From JBELHO01 sp042091375 (lineage in GTDB: Bacteria > Pseudomonadota > Gammaproteobacteria > Enterobacterales > Alteromonadaceae): a stretch of 64,000 nucleotides of DNA. The notes beneath the pieces were generated by a model. The model was not told the DNA's origin, made no database searches, and worked only from the letters and a program-made list of their open reading frames with translations. The position numbers were made by a program, and so were the translations under genes. The DNA lies in assembly GCA_042091375.1 (NCBI GenBank), contig JBELHO010000007.1:49345-113344 (forward strand). Direction: 5' to 3'. Of this stretch, positions 28,265 to 36,095 are shown one piece after another (the first letter of the stretch is position 1; every line of letters begins with the position of its first letter).

Positions 28265-29760
28265 GAAGCATGCTCAGTCAGTAAATCACTGCCATATTCA
28301 GTTTTTAGCAAGGATTCAACCACTTTGGCAGAGCTAATCACCCCGGGAATACCTGCGCCTGGATGAGAGCCAGCACCACATAAGGAGAGGTTAGTGATGC
28401 CCTCCCCCTTATTGTGAAATCGAAACCAAGCCGACTGAAAAAATATCGGCGCAATAGAGAAGCCGGAGCCAAATTCACTGTTATAATCAATTAAAAAGTC
28501 TTTAGGGGTTTTATAAAAAACCTGCTCGCAGTGTTTTTCAATGTCGGGTAGTACCGTTGAGGATAATCGACTCAACAGTAATTCCTTTAATTTAGGTCCC
28601 TCTACATCCCAGTCTATATCAGCTTTCAAATTAGGTACGGGAACTAAGGCGTAAAAACTTTCGCATCCCTCTGGAGCCAATGAAGGATCAGTCGCTGTAG
28701 GTCGGTGTAAGTAAATAGAAATATCTTGGCTTAATACTTTGGTTTTAAAGATACTGTCTAAAAGGGGTTCGAAGTGCTTACCCATGATAATGGTGTGATG
28801 TTCGCAATCAGGGTATTGCACTGTTGCGCCAAAATATAATACAAACAGCCCCATAGAAGGTTTGGCAATATTACTGCGCAACTTAGCTAAAAAGTTAGCC
28901 TCCTTGTTGAGCAGTCTTTTGTATAAAAACAGCGGATCAATGTTGGAGATCAGATGATCGCACTCTAGCATTTGTTCATTTTGAATATGTACAGATCGGA
29001 TGGCTTTATTGTCAACCGAAAACCCCGTCACTTCACTGTTGAGTTTGATCTCTATGCCTTCCTCTTGCATCAGTTTACCCAAGGCTTGGATCAATGCTGT
29101 AGTGCCTCCCATAGCAAAGAATACCCCGTGCTTGCGCTCCAGAAAATGAATTAAACTGTAAATACAAGTGGTATCGGTTGGGTTACCACCGACTAACAAT
29201 GGCTGTATCGACAGTGCTTGCCTGAGTTTTTCACTGCTAATGTGTTGACCAACAAATTGCCAAACGCTTTGGTGGGCATTTAATTTAAGCATACTTGGAG
29301 CTAAGCCCAACATTTTGGCAAGATTGTGAAATGGTTGATGAGCTAACTGCTCAAAACCAAGCTGGTAAATATTTCGAGAAGCTTCAAGCAAATTGTGATA
29401 ACCGCTTAGGTCATCAGGGGAAAAATCTTCAATGGCAGCAAGGGTTGTTTGTTCGTCACCGCCGTAATTAAACACAGAGCCATCGTCAAACACAAACCGA
29501 TACCAAATAGGTAGAGGTTTAAATTCAACATAATCTGCTCTATTTTTATTAAACAGTTGAAATAATTCATCGATAAGAAACGGGGCGGTTAACACCGTAG
29601 GCCCAGCATCGTGATGATAGCCAGCTTTTTTAAAACCTTGGGCACGGCCGCCCAAGCTAGGCAGCTTGTCAACTAGGGTTACTTGATGACCTAATGCTCT
29701 TGCCCGTAATGCGGCCGCTATACCGCCTAAACCACCACCCACTACCACTATTTTTTTCAT
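28261..29760 (-). CDS. crtI: phytoene desaturase
   Basis: Converts phytoene to lycopene in four desaturations using FAD. 499 aa with the FAD motif VVVGGGLGGIAAALRA (residues 5-20), the CrtI-type GGRAQGF, and the C-terminal signature GAGSHPGAGIPGVISSAK. It overlaps crtE and crtB by 4 bp each. The length and motifs are normal for the bacterial CrtI family. Confidence 0.94.
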   Translation of the reverse strand: MKKIVVVGGGLGGIAAALRARALGHQVTLVDKLPSLGGRAQGFKKAGYHHDAGPTVLTAPFLIDELFQLFNKNRADYVEFKPLPIWYRFVFDDGSVFNYGGDEQTTLAAIEDFSPDDLSGYHNLLEASRNIYQLGFEQLAHQPFHNLAKMLGLAPSMLKLNAHQSVWQFVGQHISSEKLRQALSIQPLLVGGNPTDTTCIYSLIHFLERKHGVFFAMGGTTALIQALGKLMQEEGIEIKLNSEVTGFSVDNKAIRSVHIQNEQMLECDHLISNIDPLFLYKRLLNKEANFLAKLRSNIAKPSMGLFVLYFGATVQYPDCEHHTIIMGKHFEPLLDSIFKTKVLSQDISIYLHRPTATDPSLAPEGCESFYALVPVPNLKADIDWDVEGPKLKELLLSRLSSTVLPDIEKHCEQVFYKTPKDFLIDYNSEFGSGFSIAPIFFQSAWFRFHNKGEGITNLSLCGAGSHPGAGIPGVISSAKVVESLLKTEYGSDLLTEHAS

Positions 29761-30656
29761 AAACCAACATCCATAACCACTCCTCGCAAATTATCGACTA
29801 GCCGTATTAGAGAATTTGTGTGTTTAGTTGGACAAATCGCTAAAGTTTTTGTGGCTTGTTCTAACAAGTGTAAAATCTCATTTTTGACTTCAGCTCTGGC
29901 TGAATGCCAAGACTTATCCTTGGATTTATTCATTGTGATATTGACAATATTTGGTTCATTGCTGTTATCGTCAAGTTTAGCGTCAATTAAATCATCAAAA
30001 AATTGATAGGCTAATGCAAACATTGATGCTGAATTACTCAGTGGTTCGATAAACTCATTTCTGCCGCTAAGTACAGCTGGGATTTGCACACTAAGCATGA
30101 TCAACGGCGCCGATTTTTGTTGAGCGATTTTATAATATTGCGACGCATCAATTTTAGTGTCGTTGGTAATATCTTTGACTTGACCGTGCACAGTTTCTAA
30201 CGTTCGCTCACTGATCAAACGCAATACTTTGCTTTTTTGATTATTATTTTTTGCATTTAGGTTAACACTAGATAAAGATTGAAAGGCAGCTATTATCATT
30301 GCGTCACCAATACAAATAGCCACATCGCGACTGTACTTCACCCAAACGGATTGCGCGTTTCTGCGCACCATGTCTTTGTCTTGTATGTCATCGTGTACTA
30401 ATGATGCATTGTGGATGAGTTCAACACAGGCGGCCATGTGCATGCTATCGAGATGTGCAAAGCCAAAGCTTCGCGCTGTTTGATAGCAAAGTTTAGCTCG
30501 CTGACGACTACCACCTTGAGCAAAGTGGTAATCGCAGGCTTCTAAAACCAATTCACCTGCGGCAGATAAACAACCGAGCATCAGTTCATCTAACTGTTCG
30601 ACAAACTGACTAACAGGCGAGTTTACAAATTGAGGTTTACTACAGAGACTATTCAT
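29757..30656 (-). CDS. crtE: geranylgeranyl diphosphate synthase
   Basis: Builds C20 GGPP from isoprenyl diphosphates, the first committed step here. 299 aa with the first aspartate-rich motif LVHDDIQDKD (about 88-97) and the second FFDDLIDAKLDD. First gene of crtEIBY-blh. Strong ribosome site GCAGGAG five bases before the ATG. Just upstream is a perfect 18-bp palindrome, and further up the proteorhodopsin terminator. It is distinct from ispB at 56434, which makes the longer quinone chain. Confidence 0.92.
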   Translation of the reverse strand: MNSLCSKPQFVNSPVSQFVEQLDELMLGCLSAAGELVLEACDYHFAQGGSRQRAKLCYQTARSFGFAHLDSMHMAACVELIHNASLVHDDIQDKDMVRRNAQSVWVKYSRDVAICIGDAMIIAAFQSLSSVNLNAKNNNQKSKVLRLISERTLETVHGQVKDITNDTKIDASQYYKIAQQKSAPLIMLSVQIPAVLSGRNEFIEPLSNSASMFALAYQFFDDLIDAKLDDNSNEPNIVNITMNKSKDKSWHSARAEVKNEILHLLEQATKTLAICPTKHTNSLIRLVDNLRGVVMDVGL

Positions 30657-30667
30657 TTAAACTCCTG

Positions 30668-30685
30668 CAAAGGAATATTCCTTTG
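30668..30685. promoter_or_regulatory. perfect palindrome in the crtE leader
   Basis: CAAAGGAATATTCCTTTG, 18 bp, perfectly self-complementary, ending immediately before the crtE ribosome-binding site. Candidate operator or RNA structure for the carotenoid operon. Confidence 0.5.
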
Positions 30686-30709
30686 ACCAAAACCAAACAA
30701 GAGAATATT

Positions 30710-30754
30710 AAAAACATTAAGAATTACGCCATCAGACGTAATCCTTAGAATGTT
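30710..30754 (-). terminator. terminator after proteorhodopsin
   Basis: On the minus strand: AACATT-CT-AAGGATTACG, 8-nt loop, then CGTAATTCTT-AATGTT, followed by five T. The stem is 16 bp with a 2-nt bulge and one mismatch. It lies 18 bp after the rhodopsin stop and should at least partly separate it from crtE. Confidence 0.72.
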
Positions 30755-30771
30755 AAGAAAAGAAACTGAAG

Positions 30772-31461
30772 TTATTGAGCGTTCTCAAAATCTTTGGTCG
30801 CTGCCGCCCAAATAACCACACCAAATGCAATCTTGTTAACAAAATCGGCTAGGTTATAAATAATATTTAAAGCATTGGCATCGGCACTGCCGACTAAATA
30901 GCCGAGCACGTAGCCTATAGGGTAAATTGCCCAACCGACTGTGACAATCCACTTTAACGCATTGAACGCCTGTTGACTGGCTGCATTGCCACTGCCACTG
31001 TTGATTTTACTGGCCTCACCAACAAATATTTCGTAGATTATGTACAACCAACCTACCATACCAATAATGAAACCTGGCATTGCACCAATCATACCTACTT
31101 CACCTAAGTAACCGCCAACTAGCATAACGATACTGGCAATCAGTAAACGCCAGAACAATGCGGCAGGAACGACAGTTATTGCCGCTAGTATCAAGAAGAA
31201 TTCAATAATTTGCAGAGGTACAGTAAGTAACCAGTCTACGTATCTCAACACTGTGGGACTCTCGCCTGTTGTGATCCATACTCCTCGCATGTAGAAGTAA
31301 TGAAGACAAGCAATACCTGTTACCATTGCAGCGACTGAAAGTGAAGTTTTCCACTTGCCTGCCACGCGATCGCGCTCTACGTAAAAGAAGAACGTTGCCG
31401 CGAGCATAGCAGCTGACATGAGCCAAAACGTTACGCCAACAAAATCATTTGGATTTAACAT
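30772..31461 (-). CDS. proteorhodopsin, predicted blue-absorbing proton pump
   Basis: Seven-helix retinal protein that pumps protons outward in light. 229 aa from the ATG at 31461 (preceded by GTAGG; a TTG at 31467 gives two extra residues). Helix C reads RYVDWLLTVPLQIIEFFLIL: Asp76 is the proton acceptor, Glu87 the donor, and Gln84 sits where green-absorbing forms carry Leu (position 105 in the reference proteorhodopsin). The His in CLHYFYMR (His54) pairs with the acceptor, and Lys210 in FVNKIAFGVV binds retinal. The Asp/Thr/Glu motif (D, T, E) marks a proton pump rather than a sodium or chloride pump. The crt-blh operon downstream supplies retinal. Confidence 0.96.
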   Translation of the reverse strand: MLNPNDFVGVTFWLMSAAMLAATFFFYVERDRVAGKWKTSLSVAAMVTGIACLHYFYMRGVWITTGESPTVLRYVDWLLTVPLQIIEFFLILAAITVVPAALFWRLLIASIVMLVGGYLGEVGMIGAMPGFIIGMVGWLYIIYEIFVGEASKINSGSGNAASQQAFNALKWIVTVGWAIYPIGYVLGYLVGSADANALNIIYNLADFVNKIAFGVVIWAAATKDFENAQ

Positions 31462-31573
31462 ATTCAAACCTACCTTTTTTTTATCATTATTAATAAAACA
31501 AAATTAAGTGCTTTTAGTGTCCGATTGTTCTTGAAACAATTTGTTACTAAATATGTATAGTTCACAAAAGTTA

Positions 31574-31673
31574 NNNNNNNNNNNNNNNNNNNNNNNNNNN
31601 NNNNNNNNNNNNNNNNNNNNNNNNNNNNNNNNNNNNNNNNNNNNNNNNNNNNNNNNNNNNNNNNNNNNNNNNN
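31574..31673. other. assembly gap (100 N)
   Basis: A run of exactly 100 N, conventionally a scaffold gap of unknown true size. The upstream promoter region of proteorhodopsin is cut here, so its full regulatory region is not visible. Confidence 0.98.
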
Positions 31674-31888
31674 GCATAGTGAAGCTTAATCAATCTTGAG
31701 CTATTTCGATACTGGTTTTATGCCAATTAAAAAGTATTAGCATGTGCATTTTAAGCGGTTAAGCCATTGCATTAAAATTTTAGAATCAGTTTTTCGATTT
31801 CAGTTTGTGGATGTTTAGATGAAGACTAATCGAGAATTCACGCTAATTTTGCGGTTATACGCAAATAAACTTTTATGGAGTTGTTAAG

Positions 31889-32853
31889 ATAAAAATCACT
31901 GAAGTCATTTTTATAGTATTGTTGTTATTATCTGCCCAAACACTGTTTGCCAATCCTCCCCAGTTGTATTAGCGCAAGTCCTTATCTCAAAAATTTTTTG
32001 ACTTTTTTTAAAATCTCCATCAAGGTATTTGCAACAAAATTATATGTTTAAGTAAAGATTGTTGGAAAACCAAGAAGATTTGTCTTTAATACCGTATCCA
32101 TGGTGGATAATGCTTTTACATAAGAACTGGGGCTGAAAGTTGTCGATAGCAACAAAGGAATGTATGCTCAGGGTATAATTATTGAAACTGACACAACGCA
32201 AGTTGACATCAATATAGATGGTATCAGTATTAAAAAATCCCCATGGTGTTGGAAAGTTTCTCGGGGACAGTCCCTACAAAAAGCTTTATTGCCGTTGCCG
32301 GCTCAGAACTGCTTTTAATAGGCAGCTTGATCTTAACGATTCGATGTCGCGTTTCAATACGAATTTAAATTATTACCCAATATAAAAATTTGAAACAGTT
32401 TAAGCAATACCAATTTGGTTATCCCTACATGCCATTATTGGATGTCGTGCTTGCCAAGCATGTAACCAGTAAAGTCTTATGAGACAAGCGTTCTCCATCA
32501 CTTTTCAGTATGTCTTTACCCGACTTTAATGGCCTGAAAAAGCTCAATGGCATCATTAATACAGAATTTGGCTATGGATCTTCCGCAGGATCACTGGGTG
32601 ATCAAACACCAACTGAAGCACCAATGTTAGTAGAGCGGAAGAGCCCAACAATTGATAACCTAAAACTTGCACGGATTGTAGTCCAGCAGCTTAAACCAGT
32701 TTTACAATTAATGTCGATGAATGGAAACCTTATGAATATACTGAAGAAGCCATTTTTATAGTGCTCTAGGCTATGAAAGGTTAAACAATTGAGTTGGCTT
32801 GGGATGAAGGCTCTGTTAAGTTAACAAGAGATACTTTGCTTTCTGTTGAATAA
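31889..32853 (+). pseudogene. decayed secreted aspartic-protease-like gene
   Basis: The frame begins with a signal-like ITEVIFIVLLLLSAQTLFA, but the start position is ATA (31889), not ATG, and a TAG follows soon after. In other frames, 32055-32290 encodes VGKPRRFVFNTVSMVDNAFT, a stop, then ELGLKVVDSNKGMYAQGII and VDINIDGISIKKSPW. That order matches retropepsin-like proteases (GKPxRFVFDTG...LGL), with the catalytic DTG changed to NTV. 32510-32761 (LPDFNGLKKLNGII) and 32788-32853 look like later pieces. At least three frame breaks. Not functional. Family inferred from motif pattern. Confidence 0.5.
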
Positions 32854-32960
32854 CATTTTTAAAGTATTACTAGACAACAAAGATTTTTTGACAAACCTAT
32901 GCTTTATTTAAGCTTGCCTTAAAACCAGGGGTTGTGATTTATTCATCATTCGGAGTGATA

Positions 32961-33911
32961 ATGAGAATTTTCGAAGTAGATGCATTAAAAGCGATGGCCA
33001 TTATAGGTGTGATTTTTGCCCACATTTCATTTGAGGGACGCCTGGCACCTATTACATTAGATATCACCAATTTTATTCAATTAGCGTTGGGGTGGTGTGT
33101 TATTGCTTTCTTTTGGGCTTCAGGATTTTTAGAAAAGGCAAAGCCAGAAACAGCAACAGATATATATTACCTTGCAAAAAAACGCTTTTTTAGACTTATC
33201 GTGCCCTGTATTATCTTTAGCTTGTCATACAAAATACTGCTTTTATTGATTTATTTAACAGGATATTTTTCATGGGATAGTTCAATCCCATCAAACATAC
33301 ATGAGTTGCTAGCATTTATCCTGTATCCAGTGGGTCCTCAATTTTATTTTCTTTATTACCTATTTGGTATTTCGTGTGTGTTTTTTTTACTGATCAAGTG
33401 TCTGCCCATAGAGAAGGTATTTGCAGTTTCAATCTTATTATTTCCAGTAACGTTTACATTGATTGAAACGCCTAGCTCTGGTTATGGATCTAACTTCAAC
33501 CTGCTTCCTTTTTACTTTCTTGCATACCTTGCAGGAAATTATTTTGGTAAATCAAAAGCACACTTACAGCAATTACTATCGTATTTAATCGTTTCTATCT
33601 TAGTTACAGCTCTCATCAGCAGAAGCTTCATACCTTTGTATATAATTGTTCCATCGATTATTCAGTATTTTTTTAACAAAATGCCAAATCTTGCAAAGAC
33701 CATTAACAAAACAATGATCAGCAAGTTTTCATCTGGCATTTATGTTTGGCATGCGCCGGTTGTTTTACCACTCGTTAGTATCATTTGTGTAAAACTATTT
33801 GGCGGAGGTCCTGTAATCATTTTACCATTAATTGCCTTAACAATCCTAATTTGTGTCATGTTAAGTAAACTCACTTTAAAATTCACATGGCTTAGATTGT
33901 GGAGGTTTTGA
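32961..33911 (+). CDS. acyltransferase family 3 membrane protein
   Basis: A 316-aa protein with about ten hydrophobic helices and the N-terminal MRIFEVDALKAMAIIGVIFAH, where the early His is the conserved catalytic-type residue of acyltransferase_3 (O-acetylation of surface glycans or lipids). A GTG at 32934 gives a longer form; ATG 32961 with GGAG six bases upstream is better. It stands alone between decayed sequence and phoH, and its codon use looks more AT-rich than neighbours, suggesting acquisition. The acceptor substrate is unknown. Confidence 0.75.
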   Translation: MRIFEVDALKAMAIIGVIFAHISFEGRLAPITLDITNFIQLALGWCVIAFFWASGFLEKAKPETATDIYYLAKKRFFRLIVPCIIFSLSYKILLLLIYLTGYFSWDSSIPSNIHELLAFILYPVGPQFYFLYYLFGISCVFFLLIKCLPIEKVFAVSILLFPVTFTLIETPSSGYGSNFNLLPFYFLAYLAGNYFGKSKAHLQQLLSYLIVSILVTALISRSFIPLYIIVPSIIQYFFNKMPNLAKTINKTMISKFSSGIYVWHAPVVLPLVSIICVKLFGGGPVIILPLIALTILICVMLSKLTLKFTWLRLWRF

Positions 33912-34309
33912 CTTGTCACATATGAGTGCAAGTGATGCCTTTGGAGTTCTTCAACTAAGGATTAAAATCCCTGCCAATTAAGGCGAAACCCAAAAGCACA
34001 TAACGCGTCGAATATCTATCAACTCATATTGAAAAGATCAAACATTTTTTGTTATTAGATCAATTTACATCATTTAGTGCTTATAGAACTACCAACACTA
34101 AACAATCATTTTAAGCCATCGAAATTATATACTTTTATCAAGTGTGAACAGTATTACTCGATTCTCAAAGCCATGTGTTCAGCGAGTGATTTTCGTAAAA
34201 ATGGGTCACTAGCTAATAGTGACTCATCCTGATTAATGAAGGGTACTATTTTTAAGTCACTATAATTCCTCCAACTCCACTCACTAGTATCTCAACCTCT
34301 TTGAGGTAG
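33912..34309. other. intergenic region between acyltransferase and the PhoH-family gene
   Basis: No gene seen. It contains a short inverted repeat GTCACTA-GCTAA-TAGTGAC (34205-34223) without a clear T-run, and a small CTCAA/TTGAG-type hairpin near the end of the convergent PhoH-family gene. Confidence 0.5.
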
Positions 34310-35695
34310 TTATAAATTTTCTTCAGCAAAAGACGCCAGTCGACTGCGCACCACCCCATTTAAATTAACTGTAGTACTGCCGGGAAAATCTTTAAAGCGC
34401 TCCACTATGTAGGTCAAACCGGAAGTGAGAGGGGTTAAGTAATTACTGTCTATTTGCGACAAATTACCAGAGCACACTAATTTAGTACCCTCACCACATC
34501 GGGTAATGATAGTTTTTAGCTGTGATGCGGTTAAGTTTTGACACTCATCCAGTAACACAAAAGTATTTTGAATACTGCGACCGCGCATAAAGTTAACCGA
34601 TTTAAACTGAATATTGGCCTTATCCATAATGTAGTTTAGGCTGCCATCCATATTTTCATCTTGTTTGTGCAGTACCTCTAAAGAATCGGTAATAGCTGCC
34701 AGCCAAGGTGCCATTTTTTCTTCTTCGGTACCGGGCAGAAAGCCAATAGACTCGGCAATTTCAGGGGTGCTTCTGGTAACGATAACTTTGTCGTACAAAC
34801 CGCGTTCAATCACCTGCTCTAAAGCCGAGGCCAAAGCAAGTAGGGTTTTACCACAACCTGCAGGCCCGGTGAGCACCACTAAATCTATGCTGGGATCAAG
34901 CAAGGCATCCATCGCCATACCTTGGTATATATTTTTAGGATGGATCCCCCAAGCTTGTTTCGACATTAAGCGCTCATAACTAATATCGGTTATTGCTACC
35001 TGTTGCTCATCCCAACCAGTCACTTTACCGGCAAAGTGTTCACTGTCATCAAGTAAATATTCATTCATGTAAACACTGGGCAATATGTCTTTTTTCAAAT
35101 AATGAGTGGTGGTGCGACCTGTGGTTTCACTTTCACAGTCTTTGACACTATCCCAAAAGTCACCGGTAAATTTGTGATAACCTTTGGTTAAAAATTGAAT
35201 ATCATCAATTAATTGATCAGTTCGATAATCCTCCACATAATTCAAACCTGCGCCTTTGGCTTTCAAGCGCATATTAATGTCTTTAGTCACTAACACCACT
35301 TTTTTATCTTTATTTTTGCGCAGATCTTGAATGTGGATCGCGGCGTTGATGATGCGGTTATCATTTTCGTTAAAAGATAAACTGTTGGCCGTTTGCGCTA
35401 AGGTATAGTCGTTAAATATCGCCAAACACCCGGCGTTAATTTTTTCGGATTTATTAAGCAGAGGTACCCCGCTAAGAATTTCTTCCGGTGAGGCATCAAC
35501 TAAGGCATCTTCAAGCGCTCGAATAGCCACACGGGCATCGCGGCTGACATCTTTTTTGCGATCCTTGATCGAGTCGAGCTCTTCTAGCACCGTCATAGGT
35601 ATAACAACATCATGTTCTTGGAAAGATAAAAAAGCGAAGGGGTCGTGCAGGAGAATATTTGTATCAAGTATATAAATGATGTTTCTGTCATGCAT
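34310..35695 (-). CDS. PhoH-family protein with N-terminal PIN domain
   Basis: 461 aa. The N-terminal PIN nuclease domain (about 1-150) has acidic residues in ILDTNILLHD and LEELDSIKD. The C-terminal PhoH ATPase has Walker A LTGPAGCGKTLLALA and Walker B-like VLLDECQN. PIN-PhoH proteins (PhoH2 type) act as RNA helicase/ribonucleases. ATG 35695 with GGAG eight bases upstream is chosen over an in-frame GTG at 35704. Monocistronic; convergent with the acyltransferase, divergent from rapA. Confidence 0.88.
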   Translation of the reverse strand: MHDRNIIYILDTNILLHDPFAFLSFQEHDVVIPMTVLEELDSIKDRKKDVSRDARVAIRALEDALVDASPEEILSGVPLLNKSEKINAGCLAIFNDYTLAQTANSLSFNENDNRIINAAIHIQDLRKNKDKKVVLVTKDINMRLKAKGAGLNYVEDYRTDQLIDDIQFLTKGYHKFTGDFWDSVKDCESETTGRTTTHYLKKDILPSVYMNEYLLDDSEHFAGKVTGWDEQQVAITDISYERLMSKQAWGIHPKNIYQGMAMDALLDPSIDLVVLTGPAGCGKTLLALASALEQVIERGLYDKVIVTRSTPEIAESIGFLPGTEEEKMAPWLAAITDSLEVLHKQDENMDGSLNYIMDKANIQFKSVNFMRGRSIQNTFVLLDECQNLTASQLKTIITRCGEGTKLVCSGNLSQIDSNYLTPLTSGLTYIVERFKDFPGSTTVNLNGVVRSRLASFAEENL

Positions 35696-36095
35696 AAGCA
35701 ACACTCCATATTCGTTGAATATATTTTAAACAACTGTTACAGATGAGCGAAACAATGACTAACTTCCCTCAATCTAAACAGCTGAATGACTAATTTACCA
35801 AGGGCCTTATATCGTAGTACACACCATAACTGTGACAGTAAAAACACCATCTGGCAAGTGCCTTTATCAACAAATAACTATCTGACATTGTGATGGCAGC
35901 AGGGCAATGCGCACAGCCTGTGATCAGCGCAGCTAAGCTGAGTAAAAATTTTTCAACATTATTTAATGACCATCACTAAAATTAACGCTAATATAGCGCG
36001 CTTTTTTACCCTAAAACTTTTTATTGTCTCTGCCAGCCACTATAGTATTAGAGCAGTGAGTTGATGAGCTATATATTTAATGTGGAGTATTATTT
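35696..36095. other. divergent promoter region between the PhoH-family gene and rapA
   Basis: No open frame or recognised motif; it must contain the promoters of both flanking genes. Confidence 0.5.

Noticed and set aside
34205..34223. Inverted repeat as terminator of the PhoH-family gene
   Set aside because: No T-run on the required strand and about 90 bp from the stop.
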